This document shows, piece after piece, positions 54,164 to 62,892 of a stretch of DNA of 64,000 nucleotides (positions within the stretch are counted from its first letter, which is position 1; every line of letters begins with the position of its first letter). Source of the DNA: a virus; the IMG/VR virus record IMGVR_UViG_3300025132_007963, positions 1 through 64,000 of that record, one strand, 5' to 3'. The notes under the pieces are model-generated. The model was not told the DNA's origin. It made no database searches and saw only the letters and a list, made by a program, of their open reading frames with translations. The position numbers and the translations under genes were made by a program.

Positions 54164-56530
54164 TTATGATTCCTTCTGTGGCGCTGCGTCGACACTCTCA
54201 ATACCTTCTCCACCCACGTTGGGTGATCTTCTTTTCTTTTTCTTGTTCTTTCGCACTGATGGTGAAGTTTGCCATAAACCACGAACTGTGGTTTCAAAAC
54301 CTGCTGGTGATACTGTAGAACTCATACCCTGAGTTAGATAGTAACCACCCAATCCTAGCTTCGAAGCTATAGCAGTTCCTCCACGTCCTGGCATTGTTGG
54401 CACCAAGTAGAAATACGTACCAGGTCTAAAGTAATTATTTCCTATCAAAGTTAAATCTACGTTATATGGTTCCCATGCTCTAGAAAAAGCATCTCCACTC
54501 TCTTTTACAATTCTAGATGCAACAAGATTAGGATCATTCATTTTGTTAAAAGATGCATTTTTTAATAGACCTCTATCCTGACCTAGCCGAAGATGTACAA
54601 TTCCTAAGTCTTTATCTTTGTTTAGCTTTCCATCAAAATCTGGACTAGGATCATTATTACTGGAGATTACTATGTAATTGAATTCTGTTTTTGCTAAATC
54701 ACCTGAAGCGTTTCTACTTCGAAGTTTGCCATCTATCGCTGAAACGCTTTTTATCCTACCAGTGGGTATCTTGTTACCACCCACCATGCTCAAAAACGAA
54801 ACTCTATTTGATGCGCCTTTAGATATCATGTCTAGTCCGTCAAAGCACTCTTTTCCAAAAGCGGGAGTTATCAATTCGGTCATCATTCTAGTTAAAAACC
54901 TACTAAATGTTATTTTGGTTGCAATTCTCTTAACAAAGTTTTCATGAAACCAGGCCGAGAATCTGCTCACGGATATTGGAATATCCGCCAAGCTGACAAT
55001 CTCTTCTTTTCCAGTTTGAAAATTTTCATAAATCATGGTGCCCAGTATAATTTTAATTTTATACTTTTTCAATTGATAGTCCAAAGCACCTAAAACCCCC
55101 TCCATTAAATCCCCTAAGAAGATAAAGGGTATATGGGTTTTTCCGCTTTCAGATGACGGTCTATCTACTCCTGTTTTTAAAGACCCTCCAGAACTCTTAC
55201 TTAATCCAAGAGCACCAAGAAGTGCCGCTGGACGTATGGGTGGCGCTTGTGGCAAAATACTTGGTTTTGATTTTCCTCCAGAAGGCGGTTTTTTTGATTT
55301 TGTTTTGTAGCTTCCATACGTTTCAAAATAATCCTCTAAATCATCCTGAGAAACAGCCAGATTATAAATTCTATCTAGTTTTTCTATGCTATTGAGAATT
55401 CTTTGATACCTCTCTGTCGTTCTGGACTTTATAAAAGAACTCCTATACAATCTAGCTGCTTTTTGTTTTGCCTGATCTGGATCAGATGCTAGTATATCTG
55501 AAATTTTTTCATCAGCTCCTGGAAATTCTTCGCCTAATGCAATTTGTAATTCAGAAAGACTGCCGTCAATTTCTGATATTCTATACGCGCTATCAGCATC
55601 TTCGTAAAAAGCGATATCGCTTACTTCTTGAGATTCGCCAAAAATAGTTGAAAAAGATTTTGGCTTGGTGGCCTGTTGTATGTCTTTTGCTTTTTGAAAA
55701 GCTAAATCTCCAGCAATTTCAGCACCTGTAACTAATCCTTTGTCGTCATCAACGTCTTGTCTTGCCTCTTTTTCAGAACCAGGGCCTGTTAAGTTTATTT
55801 TTTCTAAAGCACTATCTATTGCACCTATATAGGATAAGGTTAGTTTAAAACTTCCATCCTGATTAAATGAAAAATTATGCTTTGTTAATGTCATGACAAG
55901 AGTTAAGGTGTCGCTTTCAATCGCCCTTCTCAGCGCAGGGCTTATTATACCTGTCATATTAGACGATGGGACACTCCAGCCCACAATCACTTTTGTTTCT
56001 GACGCTATTCCTTTCACTGGAGAGCGTAACAATAACCGCTCATAATGTGGGTCTTCAAAAACTCTAAGGCTATCACCAAAAAGAGTTAAATCTGCTCCGA
56101 TTGTTTTACCGGCTGTAAAAGCATCTGTCCCTAGAAAATCAAAATCAAATTTTTTAATGCCAATGTTCCTACCTCTAGAGCCGGGATCTTCAAGTATTGA
56201 TTTCAAATTCATAAAACCACCTTGAAATTTATATTCTTTTTGTGTTCTCTCTCCCTTCTTGTCGACATCTATTGAGAAAACTCTTATCTTTGGCACAAGG
56301 GCAGCTATCTGTGCACTTGTAAGTTCTGTTAACTTGTCAAAATCTTTAAACTTCAACAAACGGTTAACTGTTTGACTGTTAGATATACCACCCAAAGCTG
56401 TAAATTTCTGATATTTAGTTTTTTGATTTTGTTTAACTAAATCTGGTAGTCTTGCTACAAGATAGCATTGCTCTCTAAAAGCGTGTCTAGACTGTAGTAA
56501 TTCATTTTCTTTTTTTTCTTTATTAGACAT
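54164..56530 (-). CDS. putative baseplate/tail protein (788 aa)
   Basis: Starts MSNKEKKENELLQSRHAFRE; large beta-rich N-terminal half (FKFQGG..., TLVMTLTKHNFSFNQDGSFK, LTLSYIGAIDSALEKINL), helical middle (390-440), then a second beta region with IKIILGTMIYENFQTGKEEI and YFRPGTYFYLVPTMPGRGGT. A Lys-rich C-terminus (RKNKKKKRRSP). Position between the LysM protein and the Gly-rich gene suggests a baseplate hub or wedge. No T4 counterpart is recognised. Confidence 0.75.
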   Translation of the reverse strand: MSNKEKKENELLQSRHAFREQCYLVARLPDLVKQNQKTKYQKFTALGGISNSQTVNRLLKFKDFDKLTELTSAQIAALVPKIRVFSIDVDKKGERTQKEYKFQGGFMNLKSILEDPGSRGRNIGIKKFDFDFLGTDAFTAGKTIGADLTLFGDSLRVFEDPHYERLLLRSPVKGIASETKVIVGWSVPSSNMTGIISPALRRAIESDTLTLVMTLTKHNFSFNQDGSFKLTLSYIGAIDSALEKINLTGPGSEKEARQDVDDDKGLVTGAEIAGDLAFQKAKDIQQATKPKSFSTIFGESQEVSDIAFYEDADSAYRISEIDGSLSELQIALGEEFPGADEKISDILASDPDQAKQKAARLYRSSFIKSRTTERYQRILNSIEKLDRIYNLAVSQDDLEDYFETYGSYKTKSKKPPSGGKSKPSILPQAPPIRPAALLGALGLSKSSGGSLKTGVDRPSSESGKTHIPFIFLGDLMEGVLGALDYQLKKYKIKIILGTMIYENFQTGKEEIVSLADIPISVSRFSAWFHENFVKRIATKITFSRFLTRMMTELITPAFGKECFDGLDMISKGASNRVSFLSMVGGNKIPTGRIKSVSAIDGKLRSRNASGDLAKTEFNYIVISSNNDPSPDFDGKLNKDKDLGIVHLRLGQDRGLLKNASFNKMNDPNLVASRIVKESGDAFSRAWEPYNVDLTLIGNNYFRPGTYFYLVPTMPGRGGTAIASKLGLGGYYLTQGMSSTVSPAGFETTVRGLWQTSPSVRKNKKKKRRSPNVGGEGIESVDAAPQKES

Positions 56531-56532
56531 TT

Positions 56533-56874
56533 TTACAACTCATAAAATGATATAATCTTTTCAAGAGGGAGAGGAACATAAATCATATCTCCAATCTCAA
56601 GGTGACCATCAGTGGGGGTCTTATTAAACCATGCAATAACCCACCATAATTCAGCATCACCGTAAAAATCGTGAGCTATTTTAAAAAATTTATCGCCTAA
56701 TTGCCACCTGACGGGCTCCAAAGTAAGTTGTGATATTTCCTCTGGCGTCGGGTGTCTAAACTCCGCTGTCTCGTACATTACAATTTCACTTACGTTTCTA
56801 TTCTTAAACAAAGTCTTTTTGTATCTTCCAAGACTGTTGCGTAGTTTTCTTCTTCTTAAATATCTATCAGACAT
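56533..56874 (-). CDS. LysM baseplate wedge protein (T4 gp53-like)
   Basis: 113 residues. Basic N-terminus (RYLRRRKLRNSLGRYKKTLF), a conserved VMYETAEFRHPTPEEISQLT, then a LysM-like fold: VRWQLGDKFFKIAHDFYGDA, ELWWVIAWFN, GDMIYVPLPL. LysM domains of this sort occur in T4 gp53 and similar baseplate proteins and stabilise the wedge. Gene order fits. Confidence 0.85.
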   Translation of the reverse strand: MSDRYLRRRKLRNSLGRYKKTLFKNRNVSEIVMYETAEFRHPTPEEISQLTLEPVRWQLGDKFFKIAHDFYGDAELWWVIAWFNKTPTDGHLEIGDMIYVPLPLEKIISFYEL

Positions 56875-56883
56875 AATTTATAT

Positions 56884-57717
56884 TTACCCGTCCATGAATG
56901 GCCTAAGTGCAATGATTGCCTGGGCATTACCTATGTTTCTATTTGTTTTAGATTTAGTTTTTCTGCCCTCCCTTTTAAACAAGCCCTGTTTGCAAGTCGA
57001 GTGTGGACCAGTTAATTTGTGCTGTCCATATGGAAATTTATCATTTTTTGCCATCCACGCATTACTACTCTCCTTCCAGCCTAATTCATGTGTGTGCAAA
57101 ACTGTGATTTGACAACTCACTGAATATTCTTTTGGTAAAAGGGTGCCTGGGCTTGGGCAAAAGAAGCCTTGATCTAAGTTTGGAGTTAGCGTAAACCCGT
57201 TTATCGCTCCCAGCAAGCCAGAATCAATAGCTGCAGGGCTGGGTGATCCAGCACTATTAGCATCTAATATTAAATTTGTAAATTTAACTCTCATAAGAGG
57301 CGATGCATTCATTGTTGGAGAACCAGCATTATTTTCTTTCTGTCTATCTTTATATGTTGGATAAAGCATGCTGGAGAGGTGTTCAAATTTGTGTAGATTT
57401 TTCTCTGCTTCGTGCTCGTCTGTAGATACCACAGTCCAACCAAGAGAAATTTTTCGTTGAGTGTTTTGGAAAGTCATTATTGGATCCATTCTACCATAAA
57501 CGCTTTCCTCGCTCCAGTTTGAAGTGAAAGAATCTGCAAATTCTGTGATAAAGGCGGCAAAATCAACACATTTGCCGGTTGCAACGTGAACAAAATCTAT
57601 CATCCAGAGTTGAGAATTAACAAAGAGGTTTTCAGCTGCGTCGACGTAGCCTGTTTTCTTGTTATCTCCGCCGTGACCAACTTCGTTTAGTGAACTGTTC
57701 GCGTTTTCTGATGCCAT
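56884..57717 (-). CDS. tail/baseplate protein (277 aa)
   Basis: LWMIDFVHVATGKCVDFAAF, ITEFADSFTSNWSEESVYGR, MDPIMTFQNTQRKISLGWTV. This VDF.AF...F.D.f..nW...sVYGR.DPi..y..T.R.Is..W pattern is common to phage tail proteins of the tube or hub group. AGGAG before the ATG. It lies between the tape measure and LysM genes. Exact role unknown. Confidence 0.8.
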   Translation of the reverse strand: MASENANSSLNEVGHGGDNKKTGYVDAAENLFVNSQLWMIDFVHVATGKCVDFAAFITEFADSFTSNWSEESVYGRMDPIMTFQNTQRKISLGWTVVSTDEHEAEKNLHKFEHLSSMLYPTYKDRQKENNAGSPTMNASPLMRVKFTNLILDANSAGSPSPAAIDSGLLGAINGFTLTPNLDQGFFCPSPGTLLPKEYSVSCQITVLHTHELGWKESSNAWMAKNDKFPYGQHKLTGPHSTCKQGLFKREGRKTKSKTNRNIGNAQAIIALRPFMDG

Positions 57718-57729
57718 TTTCTATTTCTC

Positions 57730-60690
57730 CTAAAAAGCATACGTGTCATTTATAGCCCGGGCTATCTCTCGACCGTTTATTTCAACAACTGTATCTCCAC
57801 TAGCATTCTTATTAACTAGCTCCGCCAATAATTCTACCATCTTTCCTAGTTTTTTATCTATTAAGCCACCTTCTTTTGCTCCAACTACTTGATCAGATGA
57901 GTTTGGCTTAATCACGGTAAAATCATCTGCTGTTATAGTTGTAGCTTTCACTTTCCCCATTCTTACCCCATATTCTCGGCGGGCTTTCGCCATTATGGAT
58001 GCTTTTCGAGGACCACTTGGCACTTTTCCAGTTGCTTCATACATGGCTCTTATCTTATCTTGCGCTGCTTTGTCTTCAGGTGAGCCCTTAAAATCCATGC
58101 CCACAGTGCCGTCAAATATGGTCCTGGTCGCAGGAGGTGATGGAGGCGTTATTGTCTGCTCTGCTACAGCAGGGGCCGCAGGTGCAGCAGGAGCCGCAGG
58201 TGCAGCAGGAACTGGAGCGGAAGCGGGTGGTGCTATTGTTTTCTTTACTGGCGCTGGAGGCTTTATAGCTTTTATCGTTTTTTTAACTGGAGCAGGAGCA
58301 GGAGCGGGTGCAGGAGCGGGTGCTGGTGCCGGTGCTGCTATTGTAGCTGGAGCTGCAGGTGGCGGTGCTGGAGCTGCTATTGTAGCTGGAGCTGGTGCTG
58401 GAGGTCCAACGGGAACACCCGCAGGGATAGGGTTCAATTGTACGGGACCTCTACCGCCCGCAAGAGAATCTTTTATCATGGAGAAGGTGTTTTTTAATCC
58501 TGATCCAATGTCATCAGTCAATCGATCAACATCTTCACCAATGATGGTGCCAGCATCATTCCATATCTCTGCAAGGTTGTTGAGGGTGCCGGTTGTGACC
58601 GCTTTCTGGTCTTCTTTGGCTTTTTCTACATCTTCTGGATTGTCAAAAAGACTTATACCTGTAAAGTCCTTTATAAAGTTATTAATTCCCTCTAACTTAT
58701 CGTAAAAGAATTGTACAGACGTTTCACCAATTTTAAAACTCGCAACAAAAAGGCCGACAGCAGCACTTAATTTTGTAAAGAGTGGCAACATAGGCGCTAG
58801 CGCAGATGTGATGGATCCAACAATACTCACGGCGCCTGTAAACAGTTTTGTAATGCCGGCCCACAAAAATTTAACTGAGGTGATTGGCTTCATTAGCGCA
58901 AAAGTTGCCGCTGTCAAAGAGGCAATACCTGCTCCAGCTGTTGTTATAGCTGCTGTAATTGTGCCAAAAGTATCATCCATAAAATCATACAAGTCTCTAA
59001 AGAAGCCTATAACAGCTGCAACGCCTCTACTTAACGTAAACATTGTCCCTATGATATCTGTTGCTATAGCCTTTATCTCTATCATTGCGCTTTGTGAATC
59101 ACCACCAAAGGCAGCTTTCATTGCCCGGGCAGCGATATCCTGCAATGCACGGGAGAACTGTTCCATAACACTTAGGTTACTCATTATCTGTTTATTTAAA
59201 TCTTGTTGCGTTTTTGCTGGGTCGTCTGCAGCTGCTTGGGCCATGGCTTCCTCAATACTACCAGCGGAAGTATTCATAATTTTGCCAAGTTGCTCAACAT
59301 CCATACCAATTGCACTTGCAATGCCTCTTCTTTGAAACTTGTCCATTTGATCAAACGTTAAGCCTTGAGCATCTAGTGTTGACTTTAACATTTCTAATCT
59401 TTCAGATTCTGTGGCTCCTAACAATTCCGTTGCATTTAAGAATGGCCCTCCTAACAAAGCATTTAGTTTACCAGCTGCAGTGGCAGATCCCTCAAAGCTA
59501 TCAAACTGTTCTCCTAGTGTAGAAGTTAGCTTACCAACGTCCATATCTAGCACCTTAGAAGCCGCTGCAAGGCGTTTAAACTCTACAACCATACCTCGAC
59601 CTAGGGATGCTAATTGCGTCCTTGCATTCGCGAATTCTCCGATGAATTCTGCTGGTGGTCGACCCATGTCCTGTGCCAGAGTTACTAGTTCGCGAGAGAC
59701 CTCTTCTGCTTGCTGTGGAAGCATTCCTAAACTACTTATTAAAAATCCCTGAGAAGTTGCAGCGTCCCGTGTACTGACCCCTAGTTGTTCAAACAGGGCG
59801 TTAGCCGAGACCAGAGTATTCCTATCTGCATCTGCTAAATCAGAAAAACCCTTGAAAGAGCCCTGTAAGGCAACAATTGATGATTCTAAGTTTTCAGAAC
59901 TTGCTATCAATGTTGTGAAGCCTGTTGAAAGATCAGCAGCCATAAAGCCCATATTTTCAAGACCAGTAGATTGAAACAATGCCGAGTTTAATTTATCTAC
60001 TCTAAAAGCAGTTTCGACAATTTGTGTTGTGAGTGCGCCAAAAAGGGACAAAGGGTTCAGGAGTGTTCTTGTCATCCCCTTTCCAAAGCCCATTGCTATT
60101 TTACTTAATCCCTCAAGGGCATCACCATTCTTCATTAAGCCCGTTAACATGCCTGAAAAGCCTTGGGACGATACGCCAAAAGCTCCAGCTAAATTATCTG
60201 CTAAACCCTTGCCATAATCGGCAGAAGATTCTAAAAGCTGATTTGCCTCCGTCAGAAGCTTGACTGTCTTTTGTAGTTGCTTGTTGTTTTTTTCAGTGCC
60301 TTGGATAAAGCTTGTTAAAAATTCAAAACGTTGTCGTTCTGCCTCAGTTATAACTTCACCAGTAGCCCGTCTTTGCAAAAGGACATCTAGCTCTTGCCTA
60401 GCTATCGATACTCTTCTTTCGCCTAGCCTTAAATCCTCTAACTTTGTTTGCAATTGCCTGTTTTCATCATCGACCATGGACTTGGCAAGTTCCGCTCTCT
60501 GTTCTTCAATTTGAAGTAATCTATTGGTTCGATTTTCTATCTCTGCGATGCCGTCTGTTGTGGTGGGGCTAGCTGCAACGGCGGCGGCTGCTTCGGATAA
60601 TAGGCGAGCTAGTTCTCTTAAGTCTGCATCACTAGCAGAGCCGGCTCTAAGGCTTCTTAAAAGTTCTTCTATTCTTCTTGCATCAGCCAT
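57730..60690 (-). CDS. tail tape measure protein (986 aa)
   Basis: Long helical N-terminal half (RIEELLRSLRAGSASDADLR and repeated Leu/Ala/Glu heptads), hydrophobic stretches (about 560-640, GVAAVIGFFRDLYDF..., AGIASLTAATFALMKPI), then a Pro/Ala-rich linker (about 740-850) and a short C-terminal domain ending INGREIARAINDTYAF. The protein sets tail length; at about 0.15 nm per residue a tail near 150 nm would follow. GGAG before the ATG is far (12 bases). Confidence 0.9.
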   Translation of the reverse strand: MADARRIEELLRSLRAGSASDADLRELARLLSEAAAAVAASPTTTDGIAEIENRTNRLLQIEEQRAELAKSMVDDENRQLQTKLEDLRLGERRVSIARQELDVLLQRRATGEVITEAERQRFEFLTSFIQGTEKNNKQLQKTVKLLTEANQLLESSADYGKGLADNLAGAFGVSSQGFSGMLTGLMKNGDALEGLSKIAMGFGKGMTRTLLNPLSLFGALTTQIVETAFRVDKLNSALFQSTGLENMGFMAADLSTGFTTLIASSENLESSIVALQGSFKGFSDLADADRNTLVSANALFEQLGVSTRDAATSQGFLISSLGMLPQQAEEVSRELVTLAQDMGRPPAEFIGEFANARTQLASLGRGMVVEFKRLAAASKVLDMDVGKLTSTLGEQFDSFEGSATAAGKLNALLGGPFLNATELLGATESERLEMLKSTLDAQGLTFDQMDKFQRRGIASAIGMDVEQLGKIMNTSAGSIEEAMAQAAADDPAKTQQDLNKQIMSNLSVMEQFSRALQDIAARAMKAAFGGDSQSAMIEIKAIATDIIGTMFTLSRGVAAVIGFFRDLYDFMDDTFGTITAAITTAGAGIASLTAATFALMKPITSVKFLWAGITKLFTGAVSIVGSITSALAPMLPLFTKLSAAVGLFVASFKIGETSVQFFYDKLEGINNFIKDFTGISLFDNPEDVEKAKEDQKAVTTGTLNNLAEIWNDAGTIIGEDVDRLTDDIGSGLKNTFSMIKDSLAGGRGPVQLNPIPAGVPVGPPAPAPATIAAPAPPPAAPATIAAPAPAPAPAPAPAPAPVKKTIKAIKPPAPVKKTIAPPASAPVPAAPAAPAAPAAPAVAEQTITPPSPPATRTIFDGTVGMDFKGSPEDKAAQDKIRAMYEATGKVPSGPRKASIMAKARREYGVRMGKVKATTITADDFTVIKPNSSDQVVGAKEGGLIDKKLGKMVELLAELVNKNASGDTVVEINGREIARAINDTYAF

Positions 60691-60705
60691 TCAGAATGTC
60701 AACTC

Positions 60706-61020
60706 CTATTTGAATGGCCAGATCATTCCAGTATCTTTTTCAAATTTACTGACCGCCTGGTCCAGGACGTGCTTGCTTCTATATGTAGCGGCATTATTTA
60801 AGCCGTTGTTGTTGAAAGAGGTTATATATCTTTTTTCAGCTGATAAAGCGCGCATAAAACTATCAAATTGCGATTTGGTGCCTTTAACTCTAACCGGTAA
60901 ATAACTACCCCTAAATAAAGCATTTAATAATAACTTTATTCCGGTGCCCATGGCTGTTAAATAGCTTTCATTTAAAGATTGAGTTAAATCGATAACAATT
61001 TCTTGTTCTTGATCAGACAA
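60706..61020 (-). CDS. tail-associated hypothetical protein (104 aa), TTG start
   Basis: TTG 61018-61020 with GGAG upstream. MSDQEQEIVIDLTQSLNESY, LKLLLNALF-like helix, PVRVKGTKSQFDSFMRALSA, EKRYITSFNNNGLNNA. Its place between the tape measure and the gp26-type gene suggests a tail assembly chaperone or adaptor. A CTATTTA motif lies 30 bases upstream. Confidence 0.75.
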   Translation of the reverse strand: MSDQEQEIVIDLTQSLNESYLTAMGTGIKLLLNALFRGSYLPVRVKGTKSQFDSFMRALSAEKRYITSFNNNGLNNAATYRSKHVLDQAVSKFEKDTGMIWPFK

Positions 61021-61049
61021 AGTTTGGTCTCCAAATACAATACTCTACG

Positions 61050-61056
61050 TAAATAG
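61050..61056 (-). promoter_or_regulatory. CTATTTA motif, candidate late promoter element
   Basis: Minus strand CTATTTAC, 30 bases upstream of the TTG at 61020, just after the hairpin at 61070-61099. Confidence 0.4.
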
Positions 61057-61069
61057 TCTCTACAAAGCA

Positions 61070-61099
61070 AAATAGGGCTGCGAAAACACAACCCTATTT
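61070..61099 (-). terminator. hairpin, possible weak terminator
   Basis: Perfect 8-bp stem AAATAGGG/CCCTATTT with a 14-base loop; TTGC follows on the minus strand rather than a long T run, so termination would be partial or the hairpin may be a processing site. Confidence 0.6.
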
Positions 61100-61103
61100 A
61101 AGT

Positions 61104-61301
61104 TCATTTTTTGCGATTTGCTTTTTCCATTGCTTGTCGCTCATCATCAAATTGTTTTACTAGTCTCCTAAGAAACCATCTTCTTATCTGGATGGGCAAA
61201 TTATAGGCCTCGTAAAAGCCCCATCCACCATGCTGTTTAAGTAAGAAAAACTCCTCATAAACAGTCTGAATATACGAGTTATCCAGGCCAAAAAAACTCA
61301 C
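61104..61301 (-). CDS. small tail-assembly protein (65 aa), GTG start
   Basis: MSFFGLDNSYIQTVYEEFFL, LKQHGGWGFYEAYNLPIQIR, RWFLRRLVKQFDDER. I recognise this YEEFF.LK.HGGW.F.EAYNLPI..R.WFl.RL pattern from the gene next to the gp26-type baseplate gene in T4-like phages. The start overlaps the gp26-like gene by 23 bases. Role unknown. Confidence 0.8.
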   Translation of the reverse strand: MSFFGLDNSYIQTVYEEFFLLKQHGGWGFYEAYNLPIQIRRWFLRRLVKQFDDERQAMEKANRKK

Positions 61302-62142
61302 CCGTTATAGGCACCTCCATTTCCGTTGTGTATCCACAATGTGGGCACTCCACGGCTTGGGACAGCTCCAAATTAGGAACTGCATCTTGGTATGCTAGTC
61401 TAAGAAATCTAGAATCTAGCGCGGGCATGTTATCTACAAATTCAGATATTTGGGATCGATCATCAACTCCATTGATACTAACAATCATCCTCTTAAACAT
61501 ATCAGTCAACTGAGAGCTTGGCAAATTATTTTTAACTTTCATCAATCTAGCTTTTGCCATTTGGTTTTCATCTCTACCATTTAAAGGTCGAAACTCAACC
61601 ATAAAACCTGTCTTTGGTAATTCGATTTGCAAGCTACCATTTTCTGTGATATTAAAAGAACCTTCTTCTGTTTCGTTCTTATAATACTGCTCATAGTCAC
61701 CTAGGTCAAATTCATTATCATGAGTTTCACCACAAGATGGACAAGTTACATTAACTTCATAAGCTCTGCCATAGCCTGTAACTCTGGCAGCGACTAGAAG
61801 TGCATTTCTGTCACCGATCAATAAATCAGTTGGATTGATCGTTTTGTCGAGGATAATGTTTTCTAGCATTCTATCGATTGCAACCCCTTTCTTCAACAAC
61901 GAAGGAGAAGTAAGAATATCTTCATCCTTAGCTGTCATAAACTTAATCTCAATTGATTCTCTACCACTCAAAGTGCTATTCTTGGGATAGAACATACCTT
62001 TTGATGGAAGATCCACGATTTCAGTGGGCATTGAGAAGTTTAGAAGAGAAGACTGTCCTGGCCCCTGAGTGGGGCCTGGGACGGGATTTTGCTCGGGAAT
62101 GGCAGAAACGTTTTTTCGACGCGTATCGTTTCTATTAGCCAA
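61279..62142 (-). CDS. baseplate hub assembly protein (T4 gp26-like, zinc-binding)
   Basis: 287 residues from TTG 62140-62142 with GAGG eight bases upstream. VDLPSKGMFYPKNSTLSGRE, FMTAKDEDILTSPSLLKKGV, LLIGDRNALLVAARVTGYGR, VTCPSCGETHDNEFDLGDYE, LPKTGFMVEFRPLNGRDENQ and CPHCGYTTEMEVPITGEFFW: the T4 baseplate (gp26) family pattern with two CxxC zinc knuckles. It helps to assemble the baseplate hub. Confidence 0.88.
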   Translation of the reverse strand: MANRNDTRRKNVSAIPEQNPVPGPTQGPGQSSLLNFSMPTEIVDLPSKGMFYPKNSTLSGRESIEIKFMTAKDEDILTSPSLLKKGVAIDRMLENIILDKTINPTDLLIGDRNALLVAARVTGYGRAYEVNVTCPSCGETHDNEFDLGDYEQYYKNETEEGSFNITENGSLQIELPKTGFMVEFRPLNGRDENQMAKARLMKVKNNLPSSQLTDMFKRMIVSINGVDDRSQISEFVDNMPALDSRFLRLAYQDAVPNLELSQAVECPHCGYTTEMEVPITGEFFWPG

Positions 62143-62226
62143 TTTTTAAACCTCACTTTCTTAAAATAAACTTAAACAAAACAACAATAACACGTTTCCG
62201 CATTAAATTAAAATTAACTTCTACCC

Positions 62227-62826
62227 TTATTCGTTCCGATTGCCGCGAAGGTCAAAGGTTCTATCAGCAGTTATATCAACTCGACCAGGTGCACCGCCGA
62301 CTCCAGTCAAAGCTGCCCAATCATACCTAAAGGTTACTTCTAGGTTATTAATCTCTTCACTCTCATAATCCAACTCATCAAAGCTAATACTTTTTATCCA
62401 TGGATTATAAAGCTTCCATTCCTCTAGGGGTTTACCATCAGCATCAATTTGCTGAATATAAATTGCGCCGCCCACTGCTTCAACTGCACGTTGTTTCGAG
62501 ATGGTTAACACGTTGCCAAGCGAGCGCTCATCGGTCAAAAAATTATGAGGAGAGACATATCCAGAATCTTTTAAAAGCTTCATCATGGTGGCTGAAGCGT
62601 CAGGATTTACAGGATCGGCCAAGGTCATGGTGATTTCATTCCACTCAACTCTACCTGGGTAGTAAAACTTATAATTAACAAAGGTGTGTTCTGCTTCCGT
62701 AATAGAAATCGCAGGCTTAGTAACCTTCTTCAATATCCACTGTGGAATGCCTCTAAAACTTAAAAGCCACCTAAACTTTCTCTTTGGTTCTACACTAAAG
62801 TCTGACCAAAATCCTTCTAAAGCCAT
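62227..62826 (-). CDS. tail tube protein (T4 gp19-like)
   Basis: 199 residues from ATG 62824-62826; GGAGG lies 13 bases upstream. FWSDFSVEPKRKFRWLLSFR, VTKPAISITEAEHTFVNYKF, YYPGRVEWNEITMTLADPVN, LYNPWIKSISFDELDYESEE, NNLEVTFRYDWAAL: the tube fold of contractile-tail phages. Polymerises into the inner tail tube under the sheath. Follows the sheath gene as in T4. Confidence 0.93.
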   Translation of the reverse strand: MALEGFWSDFSVEPKRKFRWLLSFRGIPQWILKKVTKPAISITEAEHTFVNYKFYYPGRVEWNEITMTLADPVNPDASATMMKLLKDSGYVSPHNFLTDERSLGNVLTISKQRAVEAVGGAIYIQQIDADGKPLEEWKLYNPWIKSISFDELDYESEEINNLEVTFRYDWAALTGVGGAPGRVDITADRTFDLRGNRNE

Positions 62827-62845
62827 TATCAAGATCCTCCTAAAT

Positions 62846-62882
62846 AAGCTACGTACAATATTAAATAGTTAATACGTAGCTT
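62846..62882 (-). other. sheath-tube intergenic hairpin
   Basis: A perfect 10-bp inverted repeat (AAGCTACGTA/TACGTAGCTT) with a 17-base loop that contains the CTATTTA motif (62862-62868). No T run follows. It may be a processing or regulatory site between sheath and tube, or a promoter operator. Confidence 0.65.
62862..62868 (-). promoter_or_regulatory. CTATTTA motif, candidate late promoter element
   Basis: Minus strand CTATTTAA in the loop of the sheath-tube hairpin, 36 bases upstream of the tube ATG. Confidence 0.4.
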
Positions 62883-62892
62883 TTATTATATT

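Noticed and set aside
57995-58705. 236-residue plus-strand frame rich in Gly and Ala
   Set aside because: It is antisense to the Pro/Ala-rich linker of the tape measure protein; low-complexity GC-rich codons keep the opposite strand open. No ribosome-binding site or promoter.
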